Shown here in pieces: positions 52,729-61,396 of a stretch of 64,000 nucleotides of DNA. The position numbers and the translations under genes are program-made. The notes beneath the pieces were generated by a model. That model did not search any database. It was not told the origin of the DNA and saw nothing but the letters and a program-made list of their open reading frames with translations. The DNA lies in the NCBI GenBank assembly GCA_964605705.1, contig CAZSDW010000001.1, positions 124,001 through 188,000 on the forward strand, in the 5' to 3' direction. Position 1 is the first letter of the stretch; each line of letters starts with the position of its first letter. The DNA comes from CAZSDW01 sp964605705. GTDB lineage: Bacteria > Fidelibacterota > UBA2242.

Positions 52729-53382
52729 TTATGCCGCTCCGGTTAGGGGTTTATATAAATCAGTGCTATTATAACGATTCATAACACTGTCAAAGTCGTT
52801 CGATAGGTAGTCGTGAATGAGTTTCAGGCTGAGGCTCAGAACCGACTCAACCGTTTGCCGGTCAGATTTCCGAAAGTCGTCGAGGACGAATTCTTCGGCG
52901 GGTACCCCGTCGTCCTGAGGTCCGATGCCGAGCCGCAGGCGTGGAAAATCCTGACTGTTCAAAGAGTCAGAGATCGATTGGATTCCTTTATGTCCACCGG
53001 GAGAACCCTGTTTTCTCAGCCGGATTTTGCCAAGTGGAAGATCAATGTCGTCATAAATAACGAGCAAATCACTGATTTCGAGACCGAATTGTTTCAGAGA
53101 TCGCCGGGCAGCGATGCCACTTTTATTCATGTAGGTCAGCGGCAGACAAAGACAGATAGCCGTATTTCCCTGAGCTGTTCTGACGGTGTCCTCAGCCCAG
53201 AGATAAGGCTTTCCGCCGGAGCGGAAGCTGAGCCCTTTTGATTCGGCGTACTTTTCTAAAACCATAAATCCGAAGTTGTGGCGATTATTCTGATATTGTA
53301 CTCCCGGGTTTCCGAGTCCCATAATAAGCTTCTTAATATCGGCTGATTGATGTCGTTTGAGTTTCGAAAAAAGACTGACCAT
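52729..53382 (-). CDS. pth: Peptidyl-tRNA hydrolase
   Basis: This 217-residue enzyme frees peptides from prematurely released peptidyl-tRNA. LIMGLGNPGVQYQNNRHNFGFMVLEKYA holds the catalytic His in NNRHNFGF, with TYMNKSG and the DDIDLPLGKIRLRKQGSPGGHKGIQSI segment later. An N-terminal extension of about 18 residues before the core is present (MVSLFSKLKRHQSADIKK); it may be real or the start may be internal. It sits between rplY and hppA with gaps of 17 and 2 bases. Confidence 0.94.
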   Translation of the reverse strand: MVSLFSKLKRHQSADIKKLIMGLGNPGVQYQNNRHNFGFMVLEKYAESKGLSFRSGGKPYLWAEDTVRTAQGNTAICLCLPLTYMNKSGIAARRSLKQFGLEISDLLVIYDDIDLPLGKIRLRKQGSPGGHKGIQSISDSLNSQDFPRLRLGIGPQDDGVPAEEFVLDDFRKSDRQTVESVLSLSLKLIHDYLSNDFDSVMNRYNSTDLYKPLTGAA

Positions 53383-53399
53383 CAGTAAATATTCTGGTG

Positions 53400-54023
53400 T
53401 TATTCTTCTTCCTGCTCTTCAACGCCCTCTTCACCTTCTTCACCTTCTTCAACGGCTTCTTCGTCAACCTTCATACCGGTTGCTTTTACAACAGACACGA
53501 TCGAAGACGAGGCAGGTGTCAGGATCTCGACTTTTTCTGCAACGGTGATGTCAGCAACAGATATAGAATCACCAATATTCAGGTTACTGACGTTTACCGT
53601 GTAACTGTCGGGGATATCAGTCGCCTTACATTTAACTTCGATATCCCAGAGTTGCTGAGCCAAAACACCACCGAAATCTTTAACGCCGATTGCAGTGCCT
53701 TCAATAATGATCGGAACATCTACGGTGATATCTTCTTTAAGCGTGATACCCATAAAATCCGCATGGGTAATCTCTTCGGTGACCGGATTATGCTGCAGGG
53801 TTCTTAAAATGCAGATATGGGTTTTGTTACCCATCTGGAGCTCAATGATATGTGCACCGGAGTGAATTGCACCTTTCAGCTCTTTTAAATCGACAGACAA
53901 CGGGATAGGTGATTCCCGGTGGAAGTAATAAACCGCGGGTATTTTTCCCTCTCGTCGTAAGCGCTTATTGACACTTTTATGAATTTCGGCGCGTAATTCA
54001 GTGTTCAGCTTATAATTAGCCAT
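53400..54023 (-). CDS. rplY: Ribosomal protein bL25 (Ctc form)
   Basis: This 207-residue 5S rRNA-binding protein is of the long Ctc type with a C-terminal domain (TVDVPIIIEGTAIGVKDFGG and LNIGDSISVADI). The N-terminal part (ELRAEIHKSVNKRLRREGKIPAVYY) is standard. The tail is very acidic (runs of Glu). AAGGAG precedes the ATG. The order prs-rplY-pth is conserved in many bacteria. Confidence 0.95.
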   Translation of the reverse strand: MANYKLNTELRAEIHKSVNKRLRREGKIPAVYYFHRESPIPLSVDLKELKGAIHSGAHIIELQMGNKTHICILRTLQHNPVTEEITHADFMGITLKEDITVDVPIIIEGTAIGVKDFGGVLAQQLWDIEVKCKATDIPDSYTVNVSNLNIGDSISVADITVAEKVEILTPASSSIVSVVKATGMKVDEEAVEEGEEGEEGVEEQEEE

Positions 54024-54042
54024 TCAATATCTCCTTATAGTT

Positions 54043-54981
54043 TTAAAAGTCAAAGAGTGAACTAATGGACTCTTCAAGATGAATACGTTTTATTGCTTCT
54101 GCCAGCAGGGGTGCCGCAGAGATGATTTCAAGTTTTGGGAAAGCACATTTTTCCGGTATAGACAGGCTGTTTGTCACGATTATTTTATCAATCGGTGATT
54201 CCGTCAGTCGCTGAATACAGTCCCCGGAAAACAGACCGTGAGAAGCCGCCACGACGATACTCTCGGTGCCATTCTTTTTCAACAGGCTGGCTGCCTGAAC
54301 GATGGTACCGCCGGTGTCAATCATATCATCAATAATCAGGGCGTTTTTTAAATGAGTGTCGCCGATAACATTCATAACTTCCGCTTTATTGGGTTCCGGA
54401 CGACGTTTGTCAATAATCGTCAGCGGCAGCCCCAGAATCTGGGCATATGAGCGGGCAAATTTTATCCCGCCCACATCGGGAACGACGATTGTATAATCTT
54501 TGCCGGTGATCAGTTTTTTCAGGGGATCGATGAAGACCGTTTTTGCGTAGAGATGGTCAAAGGGAATGTTGACGAAGCCCTGAATTTGAGAGGAATGCAA
54601 ATCCATCGCCACGATCCGGTTGGCGCCGGCGTTGACTATTTCATCCATGATTAACCGGGAAGAAATTGGCACCCGCGGTTGGTCCTTGCGGTCCTGCCGG
54701 GCATAGCCATAATAGGGAATGACAGCGGTGATTCGGTTCGCTGAAGCCCGACGGGCGGCATCAATAATAAGCAACAGCTCGAGGATATTTTCGGAAGGTG
54801 AATTGGTTGGTTGGACGATAAAGACGTCGGCGCCCCGAATGTTTTCTTCAAAACGCAGCCAGATTTCGCCGTCACTGAAATTTCCAATGGAAATTTTACC
54901 CGGTGTAAGTCCCAGTATTTCGTTGATTTCCCGAGTAAGGTTAGGATTTGATCTTCCTGAAAATACTCTCGCTTTAATCAT
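54043..54981 (-). CDS. prs: Ribose-phosphate pyrophosphokinase
   Basis: This 312-residue enzyme makes PRPP, the precursor for nucleotides, His and Trp. FSGRSNPNLTREINEILG, GDVFIVQPTNSPSENI-like (here GADVFIVQPTN), RQDRKDQPRVPISSRL, and the PRPP-binding LIIDDMIDTGGTI are all present. It lies 20 bases upstream of rplY and follows the tRNA-Gln gene. Confidence 0.97.
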   Translation of the reverse strand: MIKARVFSGRSNPNLTREINEILGLTPGKISIGNFSDGEIWLRFEENIRGADVFIVQPTNSPSENILELLLIIDAARRASANRITAVIPYYGYARQDRKDQPRVPISSRLIMDEIVNAGANRIVAMDLHSSQIQGFVNIPFDHLYAKTVFIDPLKKLITGKDYTIVVPDVGGIKFARSYAQILGLPLTIIDKRRPEPNKAEVMNVIGDTHLKNALIIDDMIDTGGTIVQAASLLKKNGTESIVVAASHGLFSGDCIQRLTESPIDKIIVTNSLSIPEKCAFPKLEIISAAPLLAEAIKRIHLEESISSLFDF

Positions 54982-55013
54982 TTTTCATCCTTATTTAAAA
55001 TAAATAAAGGTCG

Positions 55014-55084
55014 CTCGGGGACTTGGATTCGAACCAAGATTGACGGCTCCAAAGGCCGCAGTCCTGCCATTGGACGATCCCCGA
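55014..55084 (-). tRNA. tRNA-Gln (anticodon TTG)
   Basis: The minus strand folds into a complete 71-base cloverleaf. The acceptor stem is TCGGGGA/TCCCCGA, the D arm GTCC/GGAC, and the anticodon stem GCGGC/GCCGT with the seven-base loop CTTTGGA, placing anticodon TTG. The T arm is CTTGG/CCAAG with loop TTCGAAT. A U1-A72 pair and G73 are the identity elements of glutamine tRNA. The 3' CCA is not encoded. It lies between ispE and prs in the same direction. Confidence 0.93.
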
Positions 55085-55102
55085 ATTTATAATGTTGTTT
55101 TT

Positions 55103-55942
55103 CTATTGAATAATGGGAGATGAGATGAATGTGCTGTGTTTTTTGAAATATTTTTGAGCATTCTCTGCTGCAAGTCTGTTCTTAAATGTTCCAAACACAG
55201 TCGAACCACTTCCCGACAAACCGGCATAAAGAGCCCCCGTATTTTGTAAGCGGGCTTTAATTTCACCGATTTCTGGATATGTTGGAAAAACAACAGATTC
55301 AAATTGGTTTTCAAACAGCGCCCACTGAATCTTGCCCGATTCGAAAAGGCAGCCAAATTTATAGCCTTCTTTCTTCTTTGTCAAGTCGAATTGTTGATAT
55401 GCCCAGGGAGTGGAGATATGAATCTGCGGAGTGACCAGCAGAATTGTATAAAGTTCCGGAATTTCAATTGGTGTCAGGATATCGCCGATTCCTTCTGCTG
55501 CCTGGGTCTTTCCCCGGATATAAAATGCCACATCTGCCCCGACCTGGCTGGCGATGATAATGAGTTCGTTTTCCGGCAGATTGATTTTCCATTGTTTATT
55601 TAAAAATTTCATTACCGCGGCAGCGTTTGAACTGCCCCCGCCCAAGCCGGCGCCAACGGGAATGGTTTTTTGCAACTGAATGTGCCAGTCCGGAGAATCC
55701 GGCGCCAGCTGCTTCATCTTTCGATAGGCGACACTACAGAGATTTCGGTCGTCACAGGGAATTTTTTCATTATTACAACTGAGTGAAAATATTGAACCGG
55801 GCGTGAAGGTCAAAACATCATGCAAATCGATTTCCTGGAAGATTGAACTGAGAGTGTGATAGCCGGTCGCCAGCCGATCGGTAATTCGGAGACAGAGGTT
55901 TATTTTGGCAAAGGATCGAACGGTGAAAGATCGCTCATTCAT
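55103..55942 (-). CDS. ispE: 4-(cytidine 5'-diphospho)-2-C-methyl-D-erythritol kinase
   Basis: This 279-residue GHMP kinase acts in the MEP route to isoprenoid precursors. SFAKINLCLRITDRLATGYH at the start is the substrate motif, and PVGAGLGGGSSNAAAVM is the ATP loop; the C-terminal AGLSGSGSTVFG closes the active site. Its start overlaps the dedA-like gene by eight bases. It is last in the ruvB-queA-ispD-ispF-dedA-ispE run, with the tRNA-Gln immediately after. Confidence 0.95.
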   Translation of the reverse strand: MNERSFTVRSFAKINLCLRITDRLATGYHTLSSIFQEIDLHDVLTFTPGSIFSLSCNNEKIPCDDRNLCSVAYRKMKQLAPDSPDWHIQLQKTIPVGAGLGGGSSNAAAVMKFLNKQWKINLPENELIIIASQVGADVAFYIRGKTQAAEGIGDILTPIEIPELYTILLVTPQIHISTPWAYQQFDLTKKKEGYKFGCLFESGKIQWALFENQFESVVFPTYPEIGEIKARLQNTGALYAGLSGSGSTVFGTFKNRLAAENAQKYFKKHSTFISSPIIQ

Positions 55943-56555
55943 GATCGCGGATTTTAGTTATGATTGGAATAAGGAACTTTATAATAATGAAAATAGTGAG
56001 CAGAAGGACAAACAGAATGTTTACGATTGTTGAATACTGAGATAAAATGGTTTTAATTATTTCCCAGTGTTCACCGAGCAGCATACCGGAACGAAAGATA
56101 ATACTGTTCCAGATCACGACTCCGATCGTAGTCATTGTTACCGCTTTGACAAAAGGCATTTTCATCAATCCTGCGGTCAATGCCAGAATCAAACGACTGC
56201 CGGGGATTATTCTACCGACTGTTAATGACCAACTTCCATATTTTTGAAACTGCTGTTTGTATTTCACCTTTTTTTGTTGAGATACGATAGGAAACCGCAA
56301 TTTTTGGTAAAATTCCTTACCCCAGGTTCTGCTGAGGTAGAAAATAAAACAAAATCCCAGAAGAGATCCCAAGACGGATAGAATAAAGGTAGGTATTGGA
56401 AGCGTGATGCCTCGTCCACTGAGATAGGCTGAAAAGATCAGTACGGTATCGCCGGGGACAAACGGAATGATATTTTCAAGAAATATTAATATAAAAAGAG
56501 CGGTATAAATTATATAGGCACTGTGATTTACCAAAGATTGAAGAGTGGTATCCAT
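55935..56555 (-). CDS. DedA-family membrane protein
   Basis: This 206-residue inner-membrane protein has about five hydrophobic segments and the family motifs FLENIIPFVPGDTVLIFSAYL (about 25-45) and GRIIPGSRLILALTAGLMKM (about 115-134), which frame the re-entrant VTT domain. DedA proteins are linked to undecaprenyl phosphate or phospholipid recycling and to membrane potential maintenance. Its start shares one base with the ispF stop. Sitting between isoprenoid genes fits a role in polyprenyl lipid handling, but this is inference. Confidence 0.88.
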   Translation of the reverse strand: MDTTLQSLVNHSAYIIYTALFILIFLENIIPFVPGDTVLIFSAYLSGRGITLPIPTFILSVLGSLLGFCFIFYLSRTWGKEFYQKLRFPIVSQQKKVKYKQQFQKYGSWSLTVGRIIPGSRLILALTAGLMKMPFVKAVTMTTIGVVIWNSIIFRSGMLLGEHWEIIKTILSQYSTIVNILFVLLLTIFIIIKFLIPIITKIRDHE

Positions 56556-57040
56556 CAGATTCCAATCAATGCGGTGGCAATTGCCGCAATCCCCTCTTTA
56601 CGTCCGGTGAATCCTAAATGTTCTGACGTCGTTGCTTTGATCGAAATGGCAGTATCGGGAATTTTCAGGACGCTTGAAAGTGCCTGGCGCATCTTCTCAA
56701 CGTGAGGACTGATCTTTGGTGCCTGAGCAACCACGGTGACATCGATATTTCCAATGGAATAGTGATGCTTCCCGAGAAACTGAACCACCTTCTCGAGGAG
56801 CAAAAGGCTTGAAATATTGGTATATTGTGGATCGGTATCCGGAAACTGTTTACCGATATCGCCCAGCCCGGCAGCTCCAAGCAGAGCATCCATAATAGCG
56901 TGAATGACGACATCTGCATCGGAATGACCTGCCAGTCCGCGGTGATAGGGAATTTTGACTCCCCCAAGAATCAGGGGGCGTTCATCACAAAAAGCATGAA
57001 CATCAATTCCCTGTCCTACTCGAACATTGCATGTTTTCAC
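56555..57040 (-). CDS. ispF: 2-C-methyl-D-erythritol 2,4-cyclodiphosphate synthase
   Basis: This 161-residue MEP-pathway enzyme is recognised by VGQGIDVHAF, LGGVKIPYHRGLAGHSDADVVIHA (with the Asp/His zinc ligands), GAAGLGDIGKQFPDTDP, and the C-terminal KATTSEHLGFTGRKEGIAA. It overlaps ispD by four bases. Its length is standard. Confidence 0.97.
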   Translation of the reverse strand: MKTCNVRVGQGIDVHAFCDERPLILGGVKIPYHRGLAGHSDADVVIHAIMDALLGAAGLGDIGKQFPDTDPQYTNISSLLLLEKVVQFLGKHHYSIGNIDVTVVAQAPKISPHVEKMRQALSSVLKIPDTAISIKATTSEHLGFTGRKEGIAAIATALIGI

Positions 57041-57729
57041 AACATTTCCTTTTCATGAATTGCCTGTGCGACCAGCAGATCTGTCGGACCGGTGATTTTA
57101 ATATTCCAGTTGCTGCCCTCGACAATTGTGATTTTTCCGCCGATCTTTTCAACAAACCATGAGTCATCCGTTGCAGTAAGCTGCTCTTGAATGGCATGAT
57201 CATATGCCTTGATAAGAATATCTTTACGGAAAGTCTGTGGTGTTTGAGCCTGCCAGATAACATTGCGATCGACGGTTTCAGTAATAATACCTTGATGACA
57301 CTCTTTCAATGTGTTCAGAGATGGAGCGGCGACGATTGCTCCGTCATAATCATCGCAAAAATTAATGCTTTTCTGAATATGTTCCAGTTGCACAAAGGGT
57401 CTGACCCCATCATGGATGCAGACAATCGTACAATCCGAAGCGAGGGCATTAAGTCCATTATAGACAGAGTCCTGTCGTCGATTTCCACCGGCGATTACTT
57501 TTATCGGGATTTGTGACTCCGTAGGAATTGAATCCTGCATATATTGGGAATCCAGGAATTCCGGGGCAATGACAACGATGATTTCGGATATAGCGGGAAT
57601 CTGCAGAAATCGCTGTATTGACTCATAAAGGACATTGTGTTTTCCAAGTCGCAGAAACTGTTTGGGCGTCGCCGCATTCATGCGTGTGCCGCTTCCTGCA
57701 GCAACAATTATGGCACTGACGGATTTCAA
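57037..57729 (-). CDS. ispD: 2-C-methyl-D-erythritol 4-phosphate cytidylyltransferase
   Basis: This 230-residue enzyme opens with AIIVAAGSGTRMNAATPKQFL, the CTP-binding glycine loop, followed by VCIHDGVRPFV and QAQTPQTFR. The C-terminal IKITGPTDLLVAQAI is also standard. It is 13 bases after queA. With ispF and ispE nearby it forms most of the middle MEP pathway; dxs, dxr, ispG and ispH are not in the window. Confidence 0.96.
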   Translation of the reverse strand: MKSVSAIIVAAGSGTRMNAATPKQFLRLGKHNVLYESIQRFLQIPAISEIIVVIAPEFLDSQYMQDSIPTESQIPIKVIAGGNRRQDSVYNGLNALASDCTIVCIHDGVRPFVQLEHIQKSINFCDDYDGAIVAAPSLNTLKECHQGIITETVDRNVIWQAQTPQTFRKDILIKAYDHAIQEQLTATDDSWFVEKIGGKITIVEGSNWNIKITGPTDLLVAQAIHEKEML

Positions 57730-57742
57730 TGGTTTGGCTCTT

Positions 57743-58777
57743 TTATATAATAATCATGGCGTCGCCGTAACTGAAAAATCGATATTTCTTTTTGATCGCC
57801 AATTTATATGCTTTCAATACCAGTTCCAGTCCGGCGAATGCTGCCACCTGCATTATTAAAGTGGACTTGGGCTGATGAAAGTTGGTTATCAGCACATCGA
57901 CCATTTTAAAATCATAGGGCGGATGAATGAATTTATCAGTCCAGCCCTTACGGGGACTGACCTGAAATCCGGATACGGTAACGGTTTCGAGGGTTCGGAC
58001 AACCGATGTTCCGACAGAAACAACCCGTTTCCCTTTTGCCTTGGCTTCATTGATAGCGATGGCTGTTTCGGCGGACACTTCATAATATTCCGAGTCCATC
58101 CGGTGTCGGGAAAGATCCTCGACCGTGACGGGTCGAAAAGTACCTAAGCCGATATGAAGAATAACCGGCATTATTTTAACACCTTTTTCACGGAGTTTGT
58201 CTAACAGTTCAGTCGTGAAATGCAGTCCGGCGGTTGGGGCAGCGACAGCCCCGCGCCGTTTGGCATATACGGTCTGGTACTTGACTTTGTCTTCGGGAGT
58301 GGGATCGCGGTCTATGTACGGCGGCAAGGGCGACTGCCCAATTTTATCAATTAAAGTATATAAATCCTGCTGGGAAATGTCATTGAAACGAACAACACGC
58401 CCACCGGAAACGGTATTGTCGATGACGTCACATTGAACTCCGTCCGCCACAGTCAGCTTGTTGCCAATTCTGACTTTCCGGGCGGGTTTAACCATCACTT
58501 CCCAGAGGTTGTTTTCCAGTTCGCGCAGCAGGAATACTTCGACCTTTGCCTCGGTACGGTCTTTGATTGCCCAGAGTCGGGCGGGATAGACCATGGTTTC
58601 GTTGACAATCAAAAGATCGCCATTGTTCAAATAGTCCGGTAAATCGTAAAAGTGCTTATGCTCAATACTCTCAGCTTTGCGGTTAATGACCATTAATTTG
58701 GATTCGTCACGCTTTTGAATCGGGTGTTTTGCAATGAGTTCCTCAGGTAATTCATACTCAAAGTCGGAAAGTCTCAT
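57743..58777 (-). CDS. queA: S-adenosylmethionine:tRNA ribosyltransferase-isomerase
   Basis: This 344-residue enzyme adds the epoxycyclopentanediol part of queuosine to tRNA using SAM. FEYELPEELIAKHPIQKRDESKL at the start, GAVAAPTAGLHFT, and FHQPKSTLIMQVAAFAG are family hallmarks. AAGGAGAAAATCC precedes its ATG. It lies 12 bases after ruvB, as in many bacteria. Confidence 0.96.
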   Translation of the reverse strand: MRLSDFEYELPEELIAKHPIQKRDESKLMVINRKAESIEHKHFYDLPDYLNNGDLLIVNETMVYPARLWAIKDRTEAKVEVFLLRELENNLWEVMVKPARKVRIGNKLTVADGVQCDVIDNTVSGGRVVRFNDISQQDLYTLIDKIGQSPLPPYIDRDPTPEDKVKYQTVYAKRRGAVAAPTAGLHFTTELLDKLREKGVKIMPVILHIGLGTFRPVTVEDLSRHRMDSEYYEVSAETAIAINEAKAKGKRVVSVGTSVVRTLETVTVSGFQVSPRKGWTDKFIHPPYDFKMVDVLITNFHQPKSTLIMQVAAFAGLELVLKAYKLAIKKKYRFFSYGDAMIII

Positions 58778-58789
58778 GGATTTTCTCCT

Positions 58790-59809
58790 TTATTCAAATA
58801 AAGATTTTTGATTGGATGTCATTCTAATCCCGAAATAACTGTATGCTTCTGCGGTTACCTGTCTGCCCCGGGAAGTACGTTGCAGAAAACCGTTTTGGAT
58901 CAGGAAGGGTTCATAGACATCTTCAATGGTTTCGGAATCTTCGGCAACCGCGACTGCCAGGCTGTTCAGCCCGACCGGTCCACCGGCAAATTTTTCAATG
59001 ATTGTTGAAAGGATTGTACGGTCCATACTGTCCAGACCACGTTCATCGATATCCAGCAGCTTCAGCGATTGTTCCGCAACAGCTTTATCGATCACGCCTT
59101 TGGCTTTGATCTGGGCATAATCCCGGGCACGTCGCAGAATGCGATTGGCGATCCGGGGCGTTCCGCGGGCACGTTTGGCGATTTCCCGGGCACCTGCCGT
59201 GTTTAGTTCAATGTTCAGAATTTTAGCCGTCCGGTTTAAAATTTTAAACAGATCATCGTCGGTATAATAATCGAGACGAAGAACAACACCAAAGCGGTCG
59301 CGCATGGGGGATGTCAGATGTCCGAGCCGGGTTGTTGCCCCAATCAGAGTGAAATGTTCGATGTTCAGCTGAATGCTGCGGGCACTGGGTCCTTTATCAA
59401 TGACGATATCAATGTTATAATCTTCCATGGCGGAGTAAAGGTACTCCTCCACGACGCTGTTTAAGCGATGGATCTCATCAATGAAAAATACATCGCCGTG
59501 CATCAGGTTGGTCAGCATGCCCGCCAGATCACCCGCCCGTTCGATGACCGGACCGGAAGTGGTTTTGATATTGACGTTCAGCTCCTTTGCGACGATATAG
59601 GCTAAAGTCGTTTTACCCAGTCCCGGAGGACCGAATAACAGCACATGATCCAGGGCTTCGCCACGTTCTCTGGCAGCTGCGATATAAAGTTTCAGATTTT
59701 CAACAACCTTCTGCTGCCCGATAAATTCTGAAAACGCCGAAGGTCGAACGCTCTGTTCGACTTCAACATCTTCGATTAATTTATGAGGATCGGTATATTC
59801 AGAGTGCAA
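58790..59809 (-). CDS. ruvB: Holliday junction branch-migration helicase RuvB
   Basis: This 339-residue AAA+ motor works with RuvA and RuvC. Walker A is LLFGPPGLGKTTLAYIVA, Walker B is VFFIDEIHRL, sensor motifs are IGATTRLGHLTSPMRDRFG, and the winged-helix C-terminus includes EPFLIQNGFLQRTSRGRQ. It starts with TTG at 59809 without a clear ribosome-binding site, and its N-terminal stretch is short. The 270 bases upstream hold the purA terminator and presumably the promoter of this operon. Confidence 0.95.
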   Translation of the reverse strand: MHSEYTDPHKLIEDVEVEQSVRPSAFSEFIGQQKVVENLKLYIAAARERGEALDHVLLFGPPGLGKTTLAYIVAKELNVNIKTTSGPVIERAGDLAGMLTNLMHGDVFFIDEIHRLNSVVEEYLYSAMEDYNIDIVIDKGPSARSIQLNIEHFTLIGATTRLGHLTSPMRDRFGVVLRLDYYTDDDLFKILNRTAKILNIELNTAGAREIAKRARGTPRIANRILRRARDYAQIKAKGVIDKAVAEQSLKLLDIDERGLDSMDRTILSTIIEKFAGGPVGLNSLAVAVAEDSETIEDVYEPFLIQNGFLQRTSRGRQVTAEAYSYFGIRMTSNQKSLFE

Positions 59810-59970
59810 GGTATTTCACAAAATTGAATGTTATTTGATTCGTTCCGATTGTTGGATAGTGGAATTGAAAATGCCGGGGATTAAAATTTGATCTTCAAAT
59901 ATATATCGGATACGGTTTATCGAGTTTTTCATTAATTGTTTGTATATCATAAAACCAAGCCGAAATCTAC

Positions 59971-60006
59971 TAAAAATTGTGCCCTAAATCAATGATTTTC
60001 AGGCAC
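59971..60006 (-). terminator. Probable terminator after purA
   Basis: On the minus strand GTGCC...GGCAC with an inner AAATCA/TGATTT pairing (59979-60006) is followed by AATTTTTA. It is 73 bases beyond the purA stop. The stem has an internal bulge. Confidence 0.6.
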
Positions 60007-60079
60007 ATTTGCGATTTAATAATCACATACCGGTTTGGTTTTTGAAAATGTTGAAGCAAATAATCTCATTGAATCTGTT

Positions 60080-61330
60080 TTATAAACGGATAAGTTGTTC
60101 GCGTTCTTTTCCGACGGAAATGTATTCCAGGGGAGTTTGCAACAGATATTCGAGTTTTCGAACGTAAGCCCGGGCATTTATCGGAAGATCATCAAATTTT
60201 CGCGCGGCGCTGATGTCTTTCTGCCAGCCCGGCATTTCGATGTACTGTGGAACTGCTGCTGCAAGGTCAATTGCCGGAAAATCACCATTTTGATAATGGG
60301 TACATATTTTTATCGTTTCCAGACCGTCCAGCACATCCAGTTTGGTAATGGCAAAAGAGGTGAAGCCGTTTATGCGGGCAGCATAGGCGCCAATGGCAGC
60401 ATCAAACCAGCCACAACGTCTTTTGCGTTTGGTGGTTGCTCCAAATTCACGACCGATCCGCTGCAGATAGTCACCGGTCTCGCTGCTCAGTTCTGTAGGA
60501 AATGGACCGGAGCCGACCCGGGTGGTGTAACTTTTATAAATCCCGATGATGTTATCAACAGATTTCGGACTGATTCCCAAACCGGTGGAAATATTACCGG
60601 CAATGGTGTTGGAAGATGTGACGAATGGATAAGAACCAAAATCAATATCCAGCATAGTGCCCTGAGCACCTTCAATGAGGATAAATTTATCCTTTTTGAT
60701 GTAGTCGTACATTAACCGGGATGTGTCTGCTGCACAGCTATACACCTCAGGAATACAGCTGTAAAAGGTTTCCAGGTCATTCTGAAGGGAATCAATTTCT
60801 ATCCGGGTTAGTAAACCTTTTTGTAAATTGGTGTCAATCTTGTCCTGAATTAGAGATTTAACGGTGTCAACGGATTTCAGGTCTTTGATCCGAATGCCGT
60901 TGCGATTGATTTTATCGGCATAACAGGGACCGATGCCACGCTTGGTTGTACCGATGGCGCTATTACCGAGTTCGACTTCGGATTTTGCATCGAGAAGTTT
61001 ATGTAATGGGGTTACCACATGGGCTAAAATTGATATGTGGATGCGGTTGGCAATATTGATACCCTCACTTCGGAGATAATTCATTTCGTTGATCAGTCCA
61101 ACCGGATCAATGACCATTCCGTTCCCCAGGATGCAATCAGCGCTCTCCCGCAGGATGCCGCTGGGCAGCTGGTGCAAAATCGTCTCTTTTCCCTTAACGA
61201 AAACAGTATGCCCGGCATTTGCGCCCCCCTGGAAGCGAGCCACCACGTCAATCAGCCCGCTTAGATTATCGACTACTTTTCCCTTTCCTTCATCACCCCA
61301 CTGGGCTCCTAAAACGGCTGTTACAGGCAT
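60080..61330 (-). CDS. purA: Adenylosuccinate synthase
   Basis: This 416-residue GTP-dependent enzyme makes adenylosuccinate from IMP and aspartate. GAQWGDEGKGKVVDNLSG is the GTP loop, with GGANAGHTVF, TTKRGIGPCY, FILIEGAQGTMLDIDFG, and KRRCGWFDA further on. It begins 20 bases after a terminator-like hairpin, so it may depend on read-through or on a promoter overlapping that hairpin. GGAGAT precedes its ATG. Confidence 0.97.
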   Translation of the reverse strand: MPVTAVLGAQWGDEGKGKVVDNLSGLIDVVARFQGGANAGHTVFVKGKETILHQLPSGILRESADCILGNGMVIDPVGLINEMNYLRSEGINIANRIHISILAHVVTPLHKLLDAKSEVELGNSAIGTTKRGIGPCYADKINRNGIRIKDLKSVDTVKSLIQDKIDTNLQKGLLTRIEIDSLQNDLETFYSCIPEVYSCAADTSRLMYDYIKKDKFILIEGAQGTMLDIDFGSYPFVTSSNTIAGNISTGLGISPKSVDNIIGIYKSYTTRVGSGPFPTELSSETGDYLQRIGREFGATTKRKRRCGWFDAAIGAYAARINGFTSFAITKLDVLDGLETIKICTHYQNGDFPAIDLAAAVPQYIEMPGWQKDISAARKFDDLPINARAYVRKLEYLLQTPLEYISVGKEREQLIRL

Positions 61331-61339
61331 AAAATATCT

Positions 61340-61375
61340 CCAAAATATAAAATGCTCCCGTTACAGGAGCATTTT
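61340..61375 (-). terminator. Terminator after secF, close to the purA start
   Basis: A perfect 10-bp stem AAAATGCTCC/GGAGCATTTT (61349-61358 with 61366-61375) and a seven-base loop precede ATATTTTGG on the minus strand. It lies between secF and purA, only 18 bases ahead of purA. Confidence 0.8.
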
Positions 61376-61396
61376 TATGGTTTATTTAATGAACAT

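Noticed and set aside
59810..59970. Possible small gene upstream of ruvB
   Set aside because: No frame with a start, ribosome-binding site and protein-like composition was found; it is treated as promoter region.
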